NCBI GenBank assembly: GCA_000310025.1 | Contig: FN648923.1 | Location: 1 to 19,391 of the forward strand | Source of the DNA: Ectocarpus siliculosus | Taxonomy: Eukaryota > Sar > Phaeophyceae > Ectocarpales > Ectocarpaceae | Length of the DNA stretch: 19,391 nt | Direction: 5' to 3' | Shown here: in pieces, positions 18,877 to 19,391 of the stretch | Position numbering within the stretch: the first letter of the stretch is position 1 | How the letters are laid out: each line of letters opens with the position of its first letter | Program-made: the position numbers and the translations under genes | The notes under the pieces: generated by a model | Database searches by the model: none | Seen by the model: only the letters and a program-made list of their open reading frames with translations | Told to the model about the DNA's origin: nothing

Positions 18877-19391
18877 GATCCCTACAGCAAACACGCGTGT
18901 CTGCTAGTGTCTGCTCCTGAAGCTTTCAACGAGCGAAGGGCCTCCATGATGGCTGGCGGGCTTCGGGAAATCGGTTCTACGGCGAATGCACGCGAAAGCC
19001 GTCATGTGTCCTCACCAACTCGTCCATATCTCTCTGGCACATCCAGCAGCATGCGACCGCGGAAGATCCGGCCTCACACAAATGTCGGCTGCCGACCTCG
19101 GAGCGCTGTCCTGTAGGGCGGCCGTGAAAAGCCGACATCGCACCCTGGGCAGGCCGAGAGACGGAGCCGGAGGAGACGGGGAAGACGTGTGGAACTGAAC
19201 AGAGCATCGGTTGACGGATCCCTGCAGCAAACATTCGTGTCTGCTAGTGTCTGCTCCTGAAGCTTTCAACGAGCGAAGGGCCTCCATGATGGCCGGGGGG
19301 CTTCGGGAAATCGGTTCTACTGCGAATGCACGCGAAAGCCGTCATGTGTCCTCACCAACTCGTCCATTTCTCCCTAGCACATTCCGGGGGA

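Larger units (their letters stand above)
11634..19391 (+). repeat. Satellite array C: 340-bp tandem repeat, 22 complete units plus partial units at both ends
   Basis: Units are anchored on GATCCCTGCAGCAAAC (or close variants), starting at 11749, 12089, 12428, 12768, 13102, 13442, 13782, 14123, 14463, 14803, 15143, 15483, 15823, 16159, 16500, 16836, 17176, 17516, 17857, 18197, 18537, 18877 and 19217. Spacing is 340 bp in most cases. Exceptions are 334 (a deletion near 13043 partly offset by a 4-bp gain near 12926), 336 twice (4-bp deletion giving GCGAACGCGAAAGCC) and 339 or 341. Every unit carries a 10-bp direct duplication, GTGTCTGCTAGTGTCTGCT. Two subfamilies are interspersed, one with CAGCGGGATATCACC and one with CAGCAGCATGC. 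Short ORFs recur on both strands in each unit, but 340 is not a multiple of three and none shows a recognisable domain. I treat them as by-products of repetition. Confidence 0.96.

Noticed and set aside
11634-19391. 5S rRNA or spliced-leader RNA gene array
   Set aside because: The unit size is plausible, but I saw no 5S-like or spliced-leader-like sequence and no T-run terminator in the unit.

Overview
This 19.4 kb window is almost entirely tandem repeats, with one decayed repeat-protein locus in the middle. It looks eukaryotic. There is no bacterial-style gene packing and I find no rRNA, tRNA, CRISPR or intact gene. The only protein-like signal is a Gly/Ser/Thr/Ala-rich beta-solenoid-type repeat protein of a kind I associate with algae and other protists, especially stramenopiles. 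That assignment is an inference from composition and repeat style.

Layout. (A) 1-9043: a satellite array of 21 complete units and one truncated unit. Unit lengths fall almost exactly on 387, 410, 433, 457 and 480 bp because each unit carries one to five copies of an internal 23-bp (occasionally 24-bp) minisatellite containing the core GGGTACATGTG. (B) 9044-11633: three tandem copies, each about 844-847 bp, of a minus-strand coding repeat (about 281 codons, 14-16-residue glycine-punctuated turns). Copies 2 and 3 are fully open but sit in different frames. Copy 1 is 3'-truncated, carries a net 163-bp insertion with a CAA-rich tail, and has a 1-bp deletion. The same single-base insertion breaks the frame at both copy junctions, so I call the locus a pseudogene. 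(C) 11634-19391: a second satellite of about 340 bp per unit, with 22 complete units plus partial units at both ends. It is much more regular than array A and has no 23-bp minisatellite.

The main result of reading across scales is that arrays A and C are not independent. They share an ordered series of landmarks in the same orientation (CCCTGCAGCAA, AAGCTTTC, GAAGG, TCGGTTC, AGCGGGA, GAGCGCTGTC, ACGGGGA). The extra length of A between AGCGGGA and GAGCGCTGTC is close to four 23-bp units, which is where its minisatellite lies. A is therefore best read as the C-type backbone plus an expanded minisatellite, or C as A with it lost. The solenoid gene block separates the two families. Both arrays also show higher-order structure: block duplications offset by about 1,241 and 785 bp in A, and a 677-bp tandem duplication plus a 1,021-bp three-unit periodicity in C. 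These fit unequal exchange or replication slippage.

I saw no working gene system here. The biology is repeat evolution: nested repeats, spread of variants, conserved inverted repeats within units, and pseudogenisation of a repeat-protein gene between two diverged satellite domains.
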